A DNA stretch of 12,035 bases. Origin: Campylobacteraceae bacterium. Lineage in GTDB: Bacteria > Campylobacterota > Campylobacteria > Campylobacterales > Sulfurovaceae. Shown in pieces: positions 1-7,638 of this stretch. Below the pieces are notes generated by a model. The model saw nothing but the letters and a program-made list of their open reading frames with translations. It searched no databases and was not told the origin of the DNA. The stretch's first letter is position 1, and every line of letters starts with the position of its first letter. The stretch spans positions 1-12,035 of the forward strand of contig JALUKJ010000146.1 in the NCBI GenBank assembly GCA_027056615.1. The letters run 5' to 3'. The translations under genes were made by a program, and so were the position numbers.

Positions 1-30
1 AAAAAGTTAGTAAATATATCAAGGTTAAAA

Positions 31-780
31 ATGATTAAATCTATTATGATAATTTCATTACTATTTTTTTCAGCTTGTTCTGTTAAAGAGTATAGGTTGT
101 TTCAGCAAGAGAATATGGAACATCTATCACAAACTCAAGAGTTAAATATTACTTACAGTTCTAAAATTGTTCCTAATGATATATTAGAGATTGATATTTA
201 TAATATGAATAAAAAATCAAATATTATGATGCCAGATAAAGGTGGAAGCTCTTCTACTCCTAGTAATAAATATGTTGTTTATGATGATGGAACCATAATA
301 TTACCTCTTTTAAATGTTGTGCATGTAGAGGGTTATACAATTAAAGAGTTAAATTCAATGTTAATTGAAAGATATAGAGAGTTTTTAAAATCTCCATATC
401 TTAAAGTAACTGTAAAAAATCATAAAATTTATGTTTTAGGTGAAGTTGCAAAGCAAGGAGTTGTTCCTTTAGAGGGAGAGAGTATCTCTGTTATAGAAGC
501 AATTGCTAAAGCAGGAGGATTAACAGACTATGCTCTTCGTAATCGTATACGAGTAATAAGTGAAGAGAATGGTAAATATGTTATGCGTACTTTAAATTTA
601 AATAACTTCTCTACTCTAAATAGTAAGAATCTAATGTTAAAACACAATAGCATTGTTTATATAGAACCTAAAAGTACAAAAGCTATTCGTGTGGCAATTA
701 ATGACTATTTACCAATCTTAAAAGCTGTAAGTAGTGTATTGAGTACCTTTGTAAATATTAAATATTTAAGTAATAATTAG
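31..780 (+). CDS. Wza-type polysaccharide export lipoprotein (Poly_export + SLBB)
   Basis: Predicted outer-membrane component of a capsule or exopolysaccharide exporter, forming the channel that docks on the Wzc-type protein encoded next. The first 15 residues are a short lipoprotein signal ending FFSAC, with Cys16 as the lipidation site; Phe at -3 is a tolerated but less usual lipobox residue. Residues ~45-128 match the polysaccharide export domain (IVPNDILEIDIY, DDGTIILPLL), and ~131-185 form one SLBB domain beginning YVLGEVAKQGVVPL. At 249 residues it is shorter than E. coli Wza (379), consistent with a single SLBB domain. A hydrophobic C-terminal stretch (~223-244) could be the membrane-crossing helix. 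The reading frame is open upstream to the window edge, but the signal peptide and an AAGG at 21-24 six bases before ATG fix the start. The kinase gene follows after 8 bases. The family is clear; the exported polymer cannot be known from here. Confidence 0.88.
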   Translation: MIKSIMIISLLFFSACSVKEYRLFQQENMEHLSQTQELNITYSSKIVPNDILEIDIYNMNKKSNIMMPDKGGSSSTPSNKYVVYDDGTIILPLLNVVHVEGYTIKELNSMLIERYREFLKSPYLKVTVKNHKIYVLGEVAKQGVVPLEGESISVIEAIAKAGGLTDYALRNRIRVISEENGKYVMRTLNLNNFSTLNSKNLMLKHNSIVYIEPKSTKAIRVAINDYLPILKAVSSVLSTFVNIKYLSNN

Positions 781-783
781 GAG
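779..783 (+). promoter_or_regulatory. Shine-Dalgarno AGGAG that decides the start of the Wzc-like gene
   Basis: AGGAG overlaps the stop of the preceding gene and lies 5 bases before ATG at 789. The longest possible frame would start at GTG 783, but that codon shares its G with this ribosome binding site and has no site of its own. ATG 789 is therefore the likelier start, giving 812 rather than 814 residues. Confidence 0.7.
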
Positions 784-788
784 TGGGA

Positions 789-3227
789 ATGAACCCAAAT
801 GAAATAGAAGAAGATGAGATAGATATTGGAAAAATAATAGGACATTTAAAGAGGAATTTAAAAACTATATTCTTTATTACCTTTTTAATTACAGCTATTG
901 CTTTTAGCTATGCTTATTTTTTACATCCCACTTATTCCAGTTCAGTTAGTATCTCTTTTCCAGACCAAAAGATGTCAAAGCTCTCTTCAATTATTCCTGA
1001 TGATTTAAGTTCATTGGGAAATAAAGAATCAGAACTTAAAACCATTAAATTAACCATTGAAACTCGAAAATTTATTAATTCTGTCATTAAAAATATGGAG
1101 TTATCTAATAGGTACTATATAGAAGAAAATTTAAAAAAAATAGAATTATATGGCTTTGATAATTTAGATGTTAATTTAACTATTAATAATAAAACACTAT
1201 ATAGTAAATATTTTAAGATTGAACCTTTTAGTCATGAAAAATATAAACTTACCTGTGATAGTTTAAATTATAGTAAAGTTCATAGATATGATAAGCCTGT
1301 TACTAATAAATTTTTCTCAATAAATGTATCTAAATCAGGAGTAGTTGAACATCGTACTTATTTTGTAAAAGCTATCAATAAAGATTTTATTGCTGATAAA
1401 ATTTTAGGAAACTTAACAGTGACAATACTTTCAGATAATGTTTTACAAATTACCTATAATGACTCTGTAGCTAGAAGGGCTAAAGAGTTAGTTGAGGCAA
1501 TAGCAAAAAAGTTTATTGCTTATACATTAGAGAAAGAGACCAATCAAATTACCCAAACATTGGTTTTTTTAGATACACAGATTGCTGGAATAAAATCTAA
1601 GCTTGAAAGTCAGGGAGACCATTTAAAAGGCTATCAGGAGAAAAGTGATGCTTTTATGCCATTGGAGTCTAGTAGATTACTTATGCAGAGTATCTCTAGT
1701 AAGAGGGAAGCCTTAACTAAATTAATATTTCAATATACTGAAGTTAAAAAGTTTATAAAAGCTTTAATGCAAAATAGACTAAATACGATTTCTTTACTTA
1801 ATAGTGGAATAGATATATCTTCTATTCAAAGTTTAGTTGAGCTTTTTAGAAAAGATACTCTTATGTTAAACGAGATGAATCTTCAATCTAATAATATTGA
1901 AAAAGCAATTATAGATAATGCTCAACTATCAATGTTAATTAATCAACTAAATGAGAAGAAAAAGCTTTTAGTTGATTTGGAATTTAACTTTACTCAAGGA
2001 CATCCACAAGTTGTACAAGCAAAAAATGAAATATCTTTACTAGAAGATGAGATACGTGCTTATATTGCAACACATATTAAAAAACTAGAGATTAGTAAAA
2101 AGTTGACTAAAAATAAAATACTAAATAATATTAAAATGATTCAAGATAGTCTAAAAAGAAAAATAGGAGAAGTTAAGAGAGAGATAAAAAAGCAAGAGAA
2201 GAACTTACGCTCATTGCCTGAAAAAGATTTAAAATCGCAAGAGTTAAAAAGAAAATTTATTTTAAGTGAAAAAGTTTATACTTTTTTATTAGAAAAAAAG
2301 ATGGATTTTCAGATTAAGAAAGCTTCAACCATAGCAAATACGCAAATTATTGAAGATGCAAGAGAAGGGTTAAATCCAATTAAGCCTAATAAAAAACTAA
2401 TAGCTACGGTTGGATTTGTTATAGGACTTATTTTAGCAATTTTCTTTGTTCTTATAAGAACAATGCTTGACAGTAAGATAAGAGATGCTTCAACAGTTGA
2501 AGAGTTAACCGATACCCCTTTATATGGTGTTTTACCAGATAAAGCTAATAAACGTTTCTTTGATGAAGCTTTAAGAAGTATTCGTACTAATTTACACTTT
2601 GTTTTACCAAATGAGAAAAAATGTATAACTATGCTTATATCTTCTACTATTGCTAGTGAAGGAAAAACAACTGTTATTTCAGGTTTAGCTCAAATTATAT
2701 CTCAGACCAATAAAAAAGTATTGGTAATTGATTTAGATTTACGTAAACCTAGACTCTATCAAGAGATGAAAAAGAGTAATAAAATAGGAATAACTAATTA
2801 TCTTGTTGAAGATAAAACTATTGAAGAGTTGGTTCAACCCATTAATGATAATTTAGACTTTATAGCAGCAGGTGCTGTACCTCCTAATCCTTCCGAGCTT
2901 TTAATGAGTAATAAGTTTGATAGATTGATAAATGAGTTAACAGAGCAATATGATTATATTTTATTTGATACAGCTCCAATAGGTAGTGTAATTGATGCAA
3001 CAATTATTTTAAAATATGCAGATATTACATTACTTGTAGTTAGAGCTAATCAATCAGAAAAAAATTATTTAGAAAATTTTAACAGACTTCGAGTTGAAAA
3101 AAATATTAAATCTGCTGGTATTATTTTAAATCAAGTTAAAATGAGTAATAATGGTTATGGTTATGGTTATGGTTATGGTTATGGTTATGGTTATGGTTAT
3201 GGAGATACTCAACATAAAGGAGCATAA
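789..3227 (+). CDS. Wzc-type polysaccharide co-polymerase with fused tyrosine autokinase (BY-kinase)
   Basis: Inner-membrane protein that controls polysaccharide chain length and export and phosphorylates its own C-terminal tyrosines. Numbering is from ATG 789. A Wzz domain includes TM1 (~27-47). A long periplasmic, partly coiled-coil region (~245-500) and a GNVR-type segment (LRSLPEKDLKSQEL) follow, then TM2 (~537-558). The cytoplasmic kinase has Walker A ASEGKTT (Lys626), Walker A' VLVIDLDLRKP (Asp648, Asp650) and Walker B ILFDTAP (Asp727). The tail carries eight Gly-Tyr dipeptides (~789-804), an extreme version of the tyrosine cluster typical of the family. At 812 residues it exceeds E. 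coli Wzc (720), mainly in the periplasmic part. Co-polymerase and kinase are one chain, as in Proteobacteria, whereas Firmicutes split them. It sits between the Wza-like gene and the phosphatase gene, sharing the A of TAATG with the latter. All kinase motifs are intact. Confidence 0.92.
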   Translation: MNPNEIEEDEIDIGKIIGHLKRNLKTIFFITFLITAIAFSYAYFLHPTYSSSVSISFPDQKMSKLSSIIPDDLSSLGNKESELKTIKLTIETRKFINSVIKNMELSNRYYIEENLKKIELYGFDNLDVNLTINNKTLYSKYFKIEPFSHEKYKLTCDSLNYSKVHRYDKPVTNKFFSINVSKSGVVEHRTYFVKAINKDFIADKILGNLTVTILSDNVLQITYNDSVARRAKELVEAIAKKFIAYTLEKETNQITQTLVFLDTQIAGIKSKLESQGDHLKGYQEKSDAFMPLESSRLLMQSISSKREALTKLIFQYTEVKKFIKALMQNRLNTISLLNSGIDISSIQSLVELFRKDTLMLNEMNLQSNNIEKAIIDNAQLSMLINQLNEKKKLLVDLEFNFTQGHPQVVQAKNEISLLEDEIRAYIATHIKKLEISKKLTKNKILNNIKMIQDSLKRKIGEVKREIKKQEKNLRSLPEKDLKSQELKRKFILSEKVYTFLLEKKMDFQIKKASTIANTQIIEDAREGLNPIKPNKKLIATVGFVIGLILAIFFVLIRTMLDSKIRDASTVEELTDTPLYGVLPDKANKRFFDEALRSIRTNLHFVLPNEKKCITMLISSTIASEGKTTVISGLAQIISQTNKKVLVIDLDLRKPRLYQEMKKSNKIGITNYLVEDKTIEELVQPINDNLDFIAAGAVPPNPSELLMSNKFDRLINELTEQYDYILFDTAPIGSVIDATIILKYADITLLVVRANQSEKNYLENFNRLRVEKNIKSAGIILNQVKMSNNGYGYGYGYGYGYGYGYGDTQHKGA
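3153..3200 (+). repeat. Eight perfect tandem GGTTAT hexamers encoding (Gly-Tyr)8
   Basis: Forty-eight bases of uninterrupted GGTTAT, in frame, encode the tyrosine tail of the Wzc-like kinase. Each unit adds one phosphorylatable Tyr. Because the unit is six bases, slippage would change the number of tyrosines without breaking the frame. The copies use the same codons throughout (GGT, TAT), which is what recent slippage expansion would produce. Confidence 0.95.
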
Positions 3228-3955
3228 TGTCATTTTTAAAATTTTTTGATAGTAATTCTAAAAGTTTAGTAAGTGTAGATATTCATTCTCATCTTATTCC
3301 AAGTATTGATGATGGAGCTAAAGATATGGAGCGTTCTATTGAACTTATTTTAGCTTTAAAAGATATGGGTTATAAAAAGCTAATTACAACTCCACATGTA
3401 AGTGATATGTTCCCTAATAGTACTAAAACTATTTTAGATGGGTATGCTAATTTAAAGTTAGAGTTAAAAAAAAGAGATATTGATATAGAAATAGAGGTAG
3501 CAGCTGAATATTATGCTGATGATACCTTTGAAGAGCTTTTAAAAAATAGAGATATTTTAACTTTTGGAAAAGAGAAATATCTATTATTTGAATTATCATA
3601 TTTTACTTTACCCTCAGACTTAGATAGTTTAATTCATGAAATTAAAATGTCAGGTTATACCCCTATCTTAGCACATCCTGAACGTTATGTATATTTTCAC
3701 AATGATATTAGTCAATACCATCATATAAAATCATTAGGGGTATTGTTTCAAATCAACTTTATATCTTTGGAGAATTATTACTCTTTGGAAGTTACAAATG
3801 TAGTTAAAAAACTCATTGTAGAGGGACTAGTTGATTTTATTGGGTCAGATATCCATCATAGACGATATATAAAGTTTTTAAAAAAGAGTTTAAATAGTTC
3901 TCTCTATAAAAAAATATTTAAAAAAAATACTATTTTAAATGATTCATTACTTTGA
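3227..3955 (+). CDS. CpsB/YwqE-family PHP-domain tyrosine-protein phosphatase
   Basis: Metal-dependent phosphatase of the PHP fold, expected to dephosphorylate the tyrosine tail of the upstream kinase and reset polysaccharide assembly. Visible metal-site motifs are DIHSH (His20, His22) followed by IPSIDDGA, TTPH (His57), the acidic AAEYY (Glu94), LAHPERY (His150) and GSDIHH (Asp208, His210). Length (242) matches pneumococcal CpsB. The start ATG overlaps the kinase stop by one base (TAATG) and has AAAGGAG at 3216-3222, so the two are translationally coupled. There is no signal peptide, in keeping with a cytoplasmic enzyme. Gram-negative Wzc kinases are more often paired with a low-molecular-weight phosphatase (Wzb); here the Firmicutes-type PHP enzyme fills that slot. 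The last 9 bases overlap the convergent gene on the other strand. Substrate is inferred from family and context. Confidence 0.88.
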   Translation: MSFLKFFDSNSKSLVSVDIHSHLIPSIDDGAKDMERSIELILALKDMGYKKLITTPHVSDMFPNSTKTILDGYANLKLELKKRDIDIEIEVAAEYYADDTFEELLKNRDILTFGKEKYLLFELSYFTLPSDLDSLIHEIKMSGYTPILAHPERYVYFHNDISQYHHIKSLGVLFQINFISLENYYSLEVTNVVKKLIVEGLVDFIGSDIHHRRYIKFLKKSLNSSLYKKIFKKNTILNDSLL

Positions 3956-4813
3956 CTCTTTTAAACTATCTAGCTTTTGGTTAATCTCTGTTTTGATGTA
4001 GCTCTTATTCTCCATATATACTGTTTGAAGAAGTTTAGCAAATGAGTTCCCCTCTCTTATCTCTTGAATCTCTATTACCATGGTGTAGGGTATATTGTCA
4101 GAGAGTGGAGCTTTCATCCATGTTGATTGAAAAGAGTTATCACAACCACTTAGAGATGTAAAATTGTAATGTTTATTGGATTCTAATGCTTCAAAGTGTA
4201 AAAAGTTTTGAAAGGTAATATTTTTTAGATTTAGTAGGGACTTATCTGGTTCTAAAAAGGCAAAAGCAAGAACAAGCTCTGCAATCTTTTCACCACTTGA
4301 ACTATATCCACAGTAGAAGTAGGAGGTTGGTTGAAAATAGATGGCACGGTTATCTTTTGATTTGACAATATCTATCTCTATATGTAGCTCTTTATTTCCT
4401 AAGAGTAGAGCTTGGTTTATGTTCTTTTTCTCTCCATCACCAAAAATTTCACCATCTTGTGATACATCAGTTGCAAACTCACCTCGTATAATGGTAATTT
4501 TACTAGGAAGTGATATTCTTGCAGGGTTAATAACATCAAAATTACGTTTAACAGTAGTTTGAATAATCTTATCTTCTGCCATTGAATTAATGGTATCAGA
4601 CATTAGTTTCATACCTTGGTCAATAAGCTTAGGTGTGGCAGTTAGAATCATATCTATAGCTACACCTTTCACTCCCATAGCAGTAGAAATGAGTGAACCA
4701 GTTATAGATTTTGATTTATTAAAGGACATTCCTTTAGTCTGAGGTAGGTCACTTAGATAGTTGACAAACATTTTAGTAGGGTATACTTTTTTATTGTTAT
4801 TAAACCAGCTCAT
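3947..4813 (-). CDS. Hypothetical protein, 288 residues, not recognised
   Basis: I do not recognise this protein. Residues ~36-85 are rich in small and hydrophobic residues with glycines (SITGSLISTAMGVKGVAIDM onward) and look helical; they could associate with a membrane but are not a clean transmembrane segment. From ~100 to ~255 the sequence has alternating hydrophobic and polar patterns typical of beta strands (SKITIIRGEF, KELHIEIDIV, YTMVIEIQEI). There is no signal peptide or lipobox, so it is probably cytoplasmic unless exported another way. Two cysteines (168, 224) are well separated. A strong TAAGGAG at 4820-4826, seven bases from ATG, supports the start. It lies 53 bases downstream of riboflavin synthase on the same strand, with a candidate promoter in that gap, so it may be transcribed alone. 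Its 3' end overlaps the phosphatase gene by 9 bases. Codon use and a good ribosome site argue that it is real. Confidence 0.75.
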   Translation of the reverse strand: MSWFNNNKKVYPTKMFVNYLSDLPQTKGMSFNKSKSITGSLISTAMGVKGVAIDMILTATPKLIDQGMKLMSDTINSMAEDKIIQTTVKRNFDVINPARISLPSKITIIRGEFATDVSQDGEIFGDGEKKNINQALLLGNKELHIEIDIVKSKDNRAIYFQPTSYFYCGYSSSGEKIAELVLAFAFLEPDKSLLNLKNITFQNFLHFEALESNKHYNFTSLSGCDNSFQSTWMKAPLSDNIPYTMVIEIQEIREGNSFAKLLQTVYMENKSYIKTEINQKLDSLKESK

Positions 4814-4837
4814 ATTTATCTCCTTAGATATTTATCT

Positions 4838-4843
4838 ATTATA
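4838..4843 (-). promoter_or_regulatory. Candidate -10 box TATAAT for the 288-residue hypothetical gene
   Basis: On the minus strand a consensus TATAAT lies 24 bases before the ATG, leaving about 17-18 bases of leader that contains the TAAGGAG site. No clear -35 is seen, which is normal for Campylobacterota promoters. This is motif inspection only, in a very AT-rich gap where such hexamers arise by chance. Confidence 0.4.
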
Positions 4844-4866
4844 ACTTATATCTATAAATTTTAGTT

Positions 4867-5484
4867 TTAAAAACTCATTTGTAAACTATCTACCTCATCC
4901 CAAGAGAGTGAACTTTTTTTACTTCTATGTGCTAAGATATGGTCAATATATCGTGCAAAAACATCGGTTTCTATATTTAATTTAGTTCCAATTTTGTAGT
5001 TTTTCATAAGTGTATTCTCTAAAGTATGAGGAATAATGGTTAATCTAAAAGAGCTTTTATAGACATCATTAACTGTAAGTGAAATTCCATCAATGGTAAT
5101 AGAGCCTTTAGGAACAATATATGTAATATATTTTGGCTCAACTTCAATAATAAAGTCAACTCCATTTTCACGAGTACTAATCTCATTAACCGTTCCAATA
5201 CAATCAATATGTCCTTGAACAATATGCCCTTCAAAACGGTCACTCATCTGCATAGCAGGTTCTATATGGACTTTTCCTAAAAATTTAGATTCAGGGACAA
5301 TAGAGCGTGTCTCATCTGCTAACTCTAAATCAAATCCATCACTATGAACAGCAATAACAGTTAAACAGACTCCATTAATAGCAATGCTATCTCCTAAACT
5401 AGCTTTATGTTTTGATTGAATGGTTAAGATATTGTTGCTATAGTTTTTAACGGTGGCGATTTCGCGTATAAGACCTGTGAACAT
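4867..5484 (-). CDS. ribE: Riboflavin synthase, alpha subunit
   Basis: Catalyses dismutation of two 6,7-dimethyl-8-ribityllumazine molecules into riboflavin and the pyrimidinedione precursor, the last step of riboflavin synthesis. The N-terminus MFTGLI is the classical start of the family. The protein is two tandem lumazine-binding domains: residues 1-~85 contain NGVCLTV, and ~86-190 contain the second-copy motifs GHIVQGHIDCIGTV and DGISLTVND. At 205 residues the length is normal and no key motif is missing. An AAGGGA precedes the ATG by a few bases. It is not next to other riboflavin genes; downstream is an unrecognised gene. I see no FMN riboswitch in the leader; instead a 175-bp inverted-repeat element ends 31 bases upstream of the start. 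The symbol follows common usage (also called ribC in some species). Confidence 0.95.
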   Translation of the reverse strand: MFTGLIREIATVKNYSNNILTIQSKHKASLGDSIAINGVCLTVIAVHSDGFDLELADETRSIVPESKFLGKVHIEPAMQMSDRFEGHIVQGHIDCIGTVNEISTRENGVDFIIEVEPKYITYIVPKGSITIDGISLTVNDVYKSSFRLTIIPHTLENTLMKNYKIGTKLNIETDVFARYIDHILAHRSKKSSLSWDEVDSLQMSF

Positions 5485-5515
5485 TTGTTCCCTTGTTGGT
5501 TTGATTTAATGTTCA

Positions 5516-5690
5516 CTCGTTCCCCTCCATCTCGGCAATGCCATTGAATTAAGCCTAAATCCTGTAGGTTCGATTTTATCAAACAAAAAATTGAAGCCCA
5601 TAAAACAATCCGTTCGATGAAATCGAACCTACAGTTTTTGAATATTTATTCCTTAATTCAATGGCATTGAACGAGGACGTTGGGAACGAG
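5516..5690. repeat. Nested inverted-repeat element with two inverted REP-like hairpins (MITE/BIME-like)
   Basis: Three paired segments nest symmetrically around a 27-base centre (5585-5611). Outermost, CTCGTTCCC (5516-5524) pairs with GGGAACGAG (5682-5690). Next, CAATGCCATTGAATTAAG (5536-5553) pairs perfectly over 18 bases with 5652-5669. Innermost, 5562-5584 pairs with 5612-5634 over 23 bases with two mismatches. Each inner arm is itself a small hairpin: GTTCGAT-GAA-ATCGAAC at 5612-5628, and GTTCGAT-TTT-ATCAAAC at 5568-5584 with one mismatch. On its own strand each is immediately preceded by GTAG. A GTAG tetranucleotide before a short imperfect palindrome is the known hallmark of REP sequences mobilised by RAYT (Y1 HuH) transposases. 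It contains no gene, so any movement would need a transposase elsewhere. It fills most of the divergent gap between ribE and mnmG. TTGATT occurs outside both ends (5501-5506, 5695-5700) but not flush, so a target duplication is unproven. Confidence 0.85.
5573..5590 (-). promoter_or_regulatory. Possible promoter for ribE carried by the repeat element
   Basis: Reading toward ribE, a T-run (5585-5590) is followed by GTTTGA and then TAAAAT (5573-5578), resembling the T-rich plus -10 pattern of Campylobacterota promoters. If used, transcription would begin inside the repeat element about 80 bases before the gene. The short 31-base stretch between the element and ribE shows no better -10. Weak, pattern-based evidence. 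Confidence 0.25.
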
Positions 5691-5726
5691 AAAATTGATT
5701 GGCATATTATAGCAAAAAATTTTAGA

Positions 5727-5732
5727 TATAAT
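5727..5732 (+). promoter_or_regulatory. Candidate -10 box TATAAT for mnmG
   Basis: A consensus TATAAT preceded by an A/T tract lies 36 bases before the mnmG ATG, outside the repeat element. It would give a leader of about 30 bases. The ribosome binding site is weak (TAGGT at 5752-5756, about 12 bases from ATG). Confidence 0.5.
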
Positions 5733-5768
5733 TCCAACAATAAACAATAGGTAGGTTATACAAATAAT

Positions 5769-7637
5769 ATGAATTATGACGTAATAGTAATTGGTGGTGG
5801 TCACGCAGGAATAGAGGCTAGTTTAGCTCCTGCAAGAATGGGTGTAAAGACGCTTATGGTAACCATTTTAGCAGAGCAGATAGGAGCTAGTTCGTGTAAC
5901 CCTGCTATAGGTGGGTTAGCAAAAGGACATTTAGTAAAAGAGATAGATGCTATTGGTGGGCAGATGGGTTTAGCTACCGATGCTACAGGTATTCAGTTTC
6001 GTATCTTAAATGGTTCAAAAGGTCCTGCTGTTAGAGGAAGTAGGGCTCAAATAGATATGGATAGATATAGAATATATATGCGAGATGTAGTTTTAAATAC
6101 TCCTAATCTTGATATAAAACAGGAGATTGTAGAAGCACTAATTATAGAAGATGGAAAGGTAGAAGGGGTTGAGACTCAACTTGGAAACAGATATATGGCT
6201 TCAAAAGTTATTATCGCTTCAGGAACATTTTTAAATGGGCTTATTCATATTGGAGATAAAAAGCAACAAGCAGGAAGACAAGGAGAGTTTGCTTCAATTG
6301 GGTTAGCAGAGTATCTTAGAAGCTTAGATATTGAGATGGGACGACTTAAAACAGGAACTTGTGCTAGAATTGATGGTTCAACCATTGACCTTAATGTGAT
6401 GGAAGAGCAGGGGGGTGACAATAAACCCATTCCTTTCTCATTTAGAACTGACCGTAAAACCTTTAATCCTACACAGCTACCATGTCATGTAACCTATACC
6501 AATGAAGAGACACATACTATTATAGAGAGTAACTTTTACAGAGCCCCTATGTTTTCAGGACAAATAGAAGGAATGGGACCACGTTATTGTCCAAGTATTG
6601 AAGATAAAATCAACCGTTTCCGTGATAGACCACGTCACCAAATCTTTGTAGAACCACAAACCCTAGAAGCTAATGAGTTTTACATAAATGGTATGAGTAC
6701 CTCTTTACCTACAGATGTTCAGCTTGATATGATACGTTCAGTAAAAGGTTTAGAAAAGGCGAAGATAGTTCGTTATGGGTATGCTATTGAGTATGACTAT
6801 GTTCAACCAACTGAATTAAAACATACATTAGAAACTAAAAAGATAGATGGGCTTTACTGTGCAGGACAGATTAATGGAACGACAGGTTATGAGGAGGCAG
6901 CAGCCCAAGGGTTAATGGCAGGAATAAATTCAGCTTTAGCTATACAAGGTAAAGAGCCATTGATTTTAGGACGACATGAAGCCTATATTGGAGTACTTAT
7001 TGATGACTTGGTAACAAAGGGAACAAAAGAGCCATACCGAATGTTTACGAGCCGTTCAGAGTATAGACTACTATTGCGTGAAGACAATGCAGACAGACGA
7101 CTCTATAAGTATGGAGCAGTACTTGGACTTCTTGATGAAAAGTATTTAGAAAAGGTAAGTAAAAAAGAGCAAGATATTAATGAGGCTATGAGTTATCTAA
7201 AAGAGAACTTTGTAACTCCAAATAAAACCTTTATTGAACTTCTTAGCTCTCTTGGAGAGGAGAAAATAAATGATAAAATGCCTCTTTTAGACCTTTTGGC
7301 TCGTGCTTCTATGACAGAAGATAAGATTGTAGCACTTGTTCCAGAGTTTAAAAAATACTCTGATGAGGTGATAGAGCAACTTCTAATTGAGGCAAAATAT
7401 AGCCGATATATTGACAAACAGCAGAACCAAGTAGACAAGATGAAAGATATGTTAAAGGTAAAGATTCCACAAGGTTTTGTCTTTGAAAATGTTTCAGGTT
7501 TAAGTAATGAGATTGTAGAGAAGTTAAATAACATTAACCCTCCCACTCTCTTTAACGCATCAGAGATTTCAGGGGTAACCCCTGCTGCTTTGGAGATTTT
7601 GCATATCTATATTAAGATGGCTCAAAAGTCTAGATAG
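5769..7637 (+). CDS. mnmG: tRNA uridine-5-carboxymethylaminomethyl modification enzyme MnmG (GidA)
   Basis: FAD-dependent enzyme that, with the GTPase MnmE, installs the (carboxymethyl)aminomethyl group on C5 of the wobble uridine of several tRNAs, using methylene-tetrahydrofolate; cytoplasmic. The N-terminal FAD-binding motif is [10 protein letters not shown] (residues 5-14). Other family blocks are [27 protein letters not shown] (~79-93), [24 protein letters not shown], the first GidA signature [15 protein letters not shown] (from ~270) and the second, [16 protein letters not shown] (from ~366). [20 protein letters not shown] and a helical C-terminal domain (~550-620), which binds MnmE and tRNA, complete it. 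Length (622) is close to E. coli (629), with no gaps or frameshifts. It starts at ATG 5769 downstream of a TATAAT box. It is convergent with rsmE, separated by a single base and no terminator. mnmE is not in the window. Confidence 0.98.
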   Translation: MNYDVIVIGGGHAGIEASLAPARMGVKTLMVTILAEQIGASSCNPAIGGLAKGHLVKEIDAIGGQMGLATDATGIQFRILNGSKGPAVRGSRAQIDMDRYRIYMRDVVLNTPNLDIKQEIVEALIIEDGKVEGVETQLGNRYMASKVIIASGTFLNGLIHIGDKKQQAGRQGEFASIGLAEYLRSLDIEMGRLKTGTCARIDGSTIDLNVMEEQGGDNKPIPFSFRTDRKTFNPTQLPCHVTYTNEETHTIIESNFYRAPMFSGQIEGMGPRYCPSIEDKINRFRDRPRHQIFVEPQTLEANEFYINGMSTSLPTDVQLDMIRSVKGLEKAKIVRYGYAIEYDYVQPTELKHTLETKKIDGLYCAGQINGTTGYEEAAAQGLMAGINSALAIQGKEPLILGRHEAYIGVLIDDLVTKGTKEPYRMFTSRSEYRLLLREDNADRRLYKYGAVLGLLDEKYLEKVSKKEQDINEAMSYLKENFVTPNKTFIELLSSLGEEKINDKMPLLDLLARASMTEDKIVALVPEFKKYSDEVIEQLLIEAKYSRYIDKQQNQVDKMKDMLKVKIPQGFVFENVSGLSNEIVEKLNNINPPTLFNASEISGVTPAALEILHIYIKMAQKSR

Positions 7638-7638
7638 A

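Noticed and set aside
5516..5690. CRISPR array or an insertion sequence
   Set aside because: The repeats are inverted pairs, not spaced direct repeats, and no transposase frame fits in 175 bases.
5485..5768. FMN riboswitch upstream of ribE
   Set aside because: I see none of the conserved RFN element sequence; the structure present is the symmetric repeat element.
7193..7546. A 117-codon open frame antisense to mnmG
   Set aside because: It lies wholly inside the strongly conserved mnmG gene, and its translation shows no recognisable domain; it is a shadow of the AT-rich coding strand.
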